DNA from: Pseudomonadota bacterium
GTDB lineage: Bacteria > Pseudomonadota > Alphaproteobacteria > Rhizobiales > Hyphomicrobiaceae
Length of the DNA: 64,000 nt
Direction: 5' to 3'
NCBI GenBank assembly: GCA_023412805.1
Contig: JAEZRM010000110.1
Location: 1 to 64,000, forward strand
Positions 62,554 to 64,000 of the stretch are shown here, piece by piece. Every line of letters begins with the position of its first letter. Within the stretch, counting starts at the first letter, position 1. Both the position numbers and the translations under genes were made by a program. Below the pieces are notes generated by a model. That model ran no database searches, had not been told where the DNA came from, and saw only the letters and a list, made by a program, of their open reading frames with translations.

Positions 62554-63652
62554 TGAACCCCATGGAAATGCCCGCCGTGAGCCCAAGCAACGCCGTCAGC
62601 TGCATGCGCGCATTCCGCAGCGGGTAGCCGAGCGCAACGAAGGGCTGCATCATGGCATCGGGATCGAACGGCTTGCCCTGCCGCGCGAGACGGCGCACCT
62701 GATCGCGCGCGGTATCGATCTCCCGCTCGACCAGCTTCGCCTTCAGCGGGACCGTGACGCCGGGATGCGCGGCACTCGTGTCGACAATAGCCTTGTTCAT
62801 GCCGCCGGTCATGTAGAGATGGTGCAGCCCATCGAGACCGGCGCTGAAGAACCTGATTGTGCGCTGGCTCTTGACCAGAACAGGCGTCAACCGCCGCCGC
62901 TGGACGCCGAGCCCCAGCGGAGCGGCAATCCACTCGTCGCGCACGCGCTCCAGTCCGTTGTCGAGCGACTTCGCGAGCGCAAGTGTCGTCTCCGAGGGCT
63001 TCAGAAAATGCGGATTGCCTTCACCGGCATTGAGCCAGTGACGAGAAAAGCGATCGGGTTCGGTCCATGCCGCGAGCACATCTGCAGCGAGGTTCCGAAT
63101 GTTCGCACTGATCGCCTTGGCATAAGCGCAGCGATAGGCGCGCTCCTCGGCATCCTTGGTCGGTGCATCGAAGAGTGCTGTTTCCAACGCGGCGAGACCT
63201 TGAATGGCGACGCGCTTTGCAGCGAGCTTCGTCGGGTCGAGCGCGTCCTGATCGCGCGCTCTCAAAGTCTGTGCCACCTGACGCGCGCCAAGACCGCGCC
63301 GATCGGGCCAGAAGAAAATGCGCTCGAGTCTGTTCTCCTCCGTGATCGGGCCGAAGCGGATGTGCTCGATGTTTCCCAACGCCATTACGAGACCATCGAA
63401 AGCGCGCTCCATGCTGCGCTGCTGCTCCGCCGTGCGGCGCGCGCAATAGCTTTCGAGCGTCTTCGTCAAACGCTCGGCTGCGGAGACAAGCGCGGCATAA
63501 CCCGGCCGGATATGTTTCTCCAAGGCTTGCCGCGCGAGCCCGGCATGATCGAACGCACCGGGCTGCTGTGCGCGCACGACGCCGCTTGCGCCGAGCGACA
63601 CGATGAGCACCACCGCTGCGAGCCCACCGGCGATCCGACCCGTGAGAGACAT
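62534..63652 (-). CDS. Imelysin (M75)-family periplasmic protein
   Basis: A 372-residue exported protein. A signal peptide spans residues 1-28 (VVRA cleavage). The imelysin domain is mainly helical and shows FDHAGLARQALEKHIRPGYAAL near 34, VMALGNIEHIRFGP near 88, FFWPDRRGLGARQV near 113 and LNAGEGNPHFL near 210. Imelysin-like proteins such as IrpA and EfeO-related proteins bind or relay iron and probably lack peptidase activity. The canonical GxHxxE motif is not clearly intact. It lies 11 bases after the di-haem oxidase gene and overlaps the DUF1513 gene. Confidence 0.9.
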   Translation of the reverse strand: MSLTGRIAGGLAAVVLIVSLGASGVVRAQQPGAFDHAGLARQALEKHIRPGYAALVSAAERLTKTLESYCARRTAEQQRSMERAFDGLVMALGNIEHIRFGPITEENRLERIFFWPDRRGLGARQVAQTLRARDQDALDPTKLAAKRVAIQGLAALETALFDAPTKDAEERAYRCAYAKAISANIRNLAADVLAAWTEPDRFSRHWLNAGEGNPHFLKPSETTLALAKSLDNGLERVRDEWIAAPLGLGVQRRRLTPVLVKSQRTIRFFSAGLDGLHHLYMTGGMNKAIVDTSAAHPGVTVPLKAKLVEREIDTARDQVRRLARQGKPFDPDAMMQPFVALGYPLRNARMQLTALLGLTAGISMGFNATDGD

Positions 63653-63663
63653 GGTTCCTCTCC

Positions 63664-64000
63664 TCAGAGCGAATTGACGAAAGCAATGAGGCGCGCCCGA
63701 TCCTCGGGCGAAAGCGCGCCGAACCCATCGCGTGCGCGCTGAGCTTCACCACCATGCCAGAGAATGGCCTCTGTCAGACTTCGCGCGCGGCCATCGTGCA
63801 GGAAGAACGTGTGTCCGTTCACGATCTCGGTCAAGCCGATACCCCAGAGCGGCGGCGTGCGCCATTCGCGGCCATCCGCGCGTGCCTCGGGGCGTCCATC
63901 GGCGAGCCCCTCGCCCATGTCGTGCAGAAGAAAGTCCGAGTAGGGCCAGATCTTCTGGCCGCGCAGATGCGCATCGGGCGACGTCTCGCCGGTCGTGAAA
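63664..64000 (-). CDS. Di-haem oxidoreductase (DUF1111/DHOR), C-terminal part
   Basis: The 3' end of a gene that continues beyond the window edge; the frame is open to base 64000. The visible 111 residues include KIWPYSDFLLHDMGEGLADG, EWRTPPLWGIGL and FFLHDGRARSLTEAILWHGGEA, the C-terminal signature of di-haem cytochrome c-like oxidoreductases of the DUF1111 family. The haem-binding CxxCH motifs would be outside the window. The protein should be periplasmic and act with the imelysin-like protein encoded 11 bases downstream, perhaps as an iron redox component. Confidence 0.88.
   Translation of the reverse strand, partial: FTTGETSPDAHLRGQKIWPYSDFLLHDMGEGLADGRPEARADGREWRTPPLWGIGLTEIVNGHTFFLHDGRARSLTEAILWHGGEAQRARDGFGALSPEDRARLIAFVNSL

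Overview
The window looks like chromosomal DNA of a GC-rich alphaproteobacterium, most likely of the Hyphomicrobiales (Rhizobiales). Reasons are the strong G/C third-position bias, a SAM-II riboswitch ahead of metX-metW, small families I know mainly from that order (DUF4170, the TIGR01459 HAD hydrolase, DUF1513 with imelysin), a CIRCE-controlled groESL, and two adjacent LpxL-type acyltransferases. I cannot name the genus. There are no insertion sequences, integrases, phage genes or CRISPR arrays. Almost everything is core or ordinary metabolic sequence.

Layout. 1-2.7 kb (+): a Tat-exported metallo-beta-lactamase-fold hydrolase, a zinc alcohol dehydrogenase and a small membrane protein. 2.7-15.1 kb (-): a glycosyltransferase, a polysaccharide deacetylase, an alpha/beta hydrolase, leuB, DUF4170, ubiA, hrpB, an RND pump subunit without its adaptor, and a HAD hydrolase. 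15.3-26.1 kb (mostly +): two lipid A acyltransferases, a malyl-CoA lyase of the Chloroflexus type, two methyltransferases, a fosmidomycin-resistance-like MFS exporter, panC, a PP2C phosphatase and ftsH with a clear terminator, followed by folP (to 27.3 kb).

27.3-40.5 kb (-): the classic transcription/translation cluster tRNA-Trp(CCA)-secE-nusG-rplK-rplA-rplJ-rplL-rpoB-rpoC. It has a probable promoter upstream of the tRNA, a strong terminator after rpoC and several hairpins between genes. 40.7-46.4 kb (+): a frameshifted isochorismatase-family gene, a glutaryl-CoA dehydrogenase-like enzyme, DUF1272, an SDR (-), a short hibernation factor, and a ProX-ProW pair of an osmolyte ABC importer lacking its ATPase. 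46.4-54.7 kb: cfa, a GNAT, DUF169, a D,D-carboxypeptidase, two small hypothetical genes, then a HAD phosphatase, a class III aminotransferase and an esterase.

54.7-64 kb: znuA behind a promoter whose spacer holds a Zur-like palindrome; a SAM-II riboswitch plus terminator ahead of metX-metW; CIRCE-groES-groEL with terminator; a palindromic repeat; an EamA transporter; and a minus-strand group of di-haem oxidase (cut by the window end), imelysin-family protein and DUF1513 protein that resembles a periplasmic iron-uptake module.

I did not find a convincing wholly new system. The best leads are the stand-alone Chloroflexus-like lyase paired with a methyltransferase, the HAD phosphatase-aminotransferase pair, the incomplete transporters (RND without adaptor, ProXW without ProV, ZnuA without ZnuBC), and the regulatory architecture at znuA, metX and in the rpl-rpo cluster.
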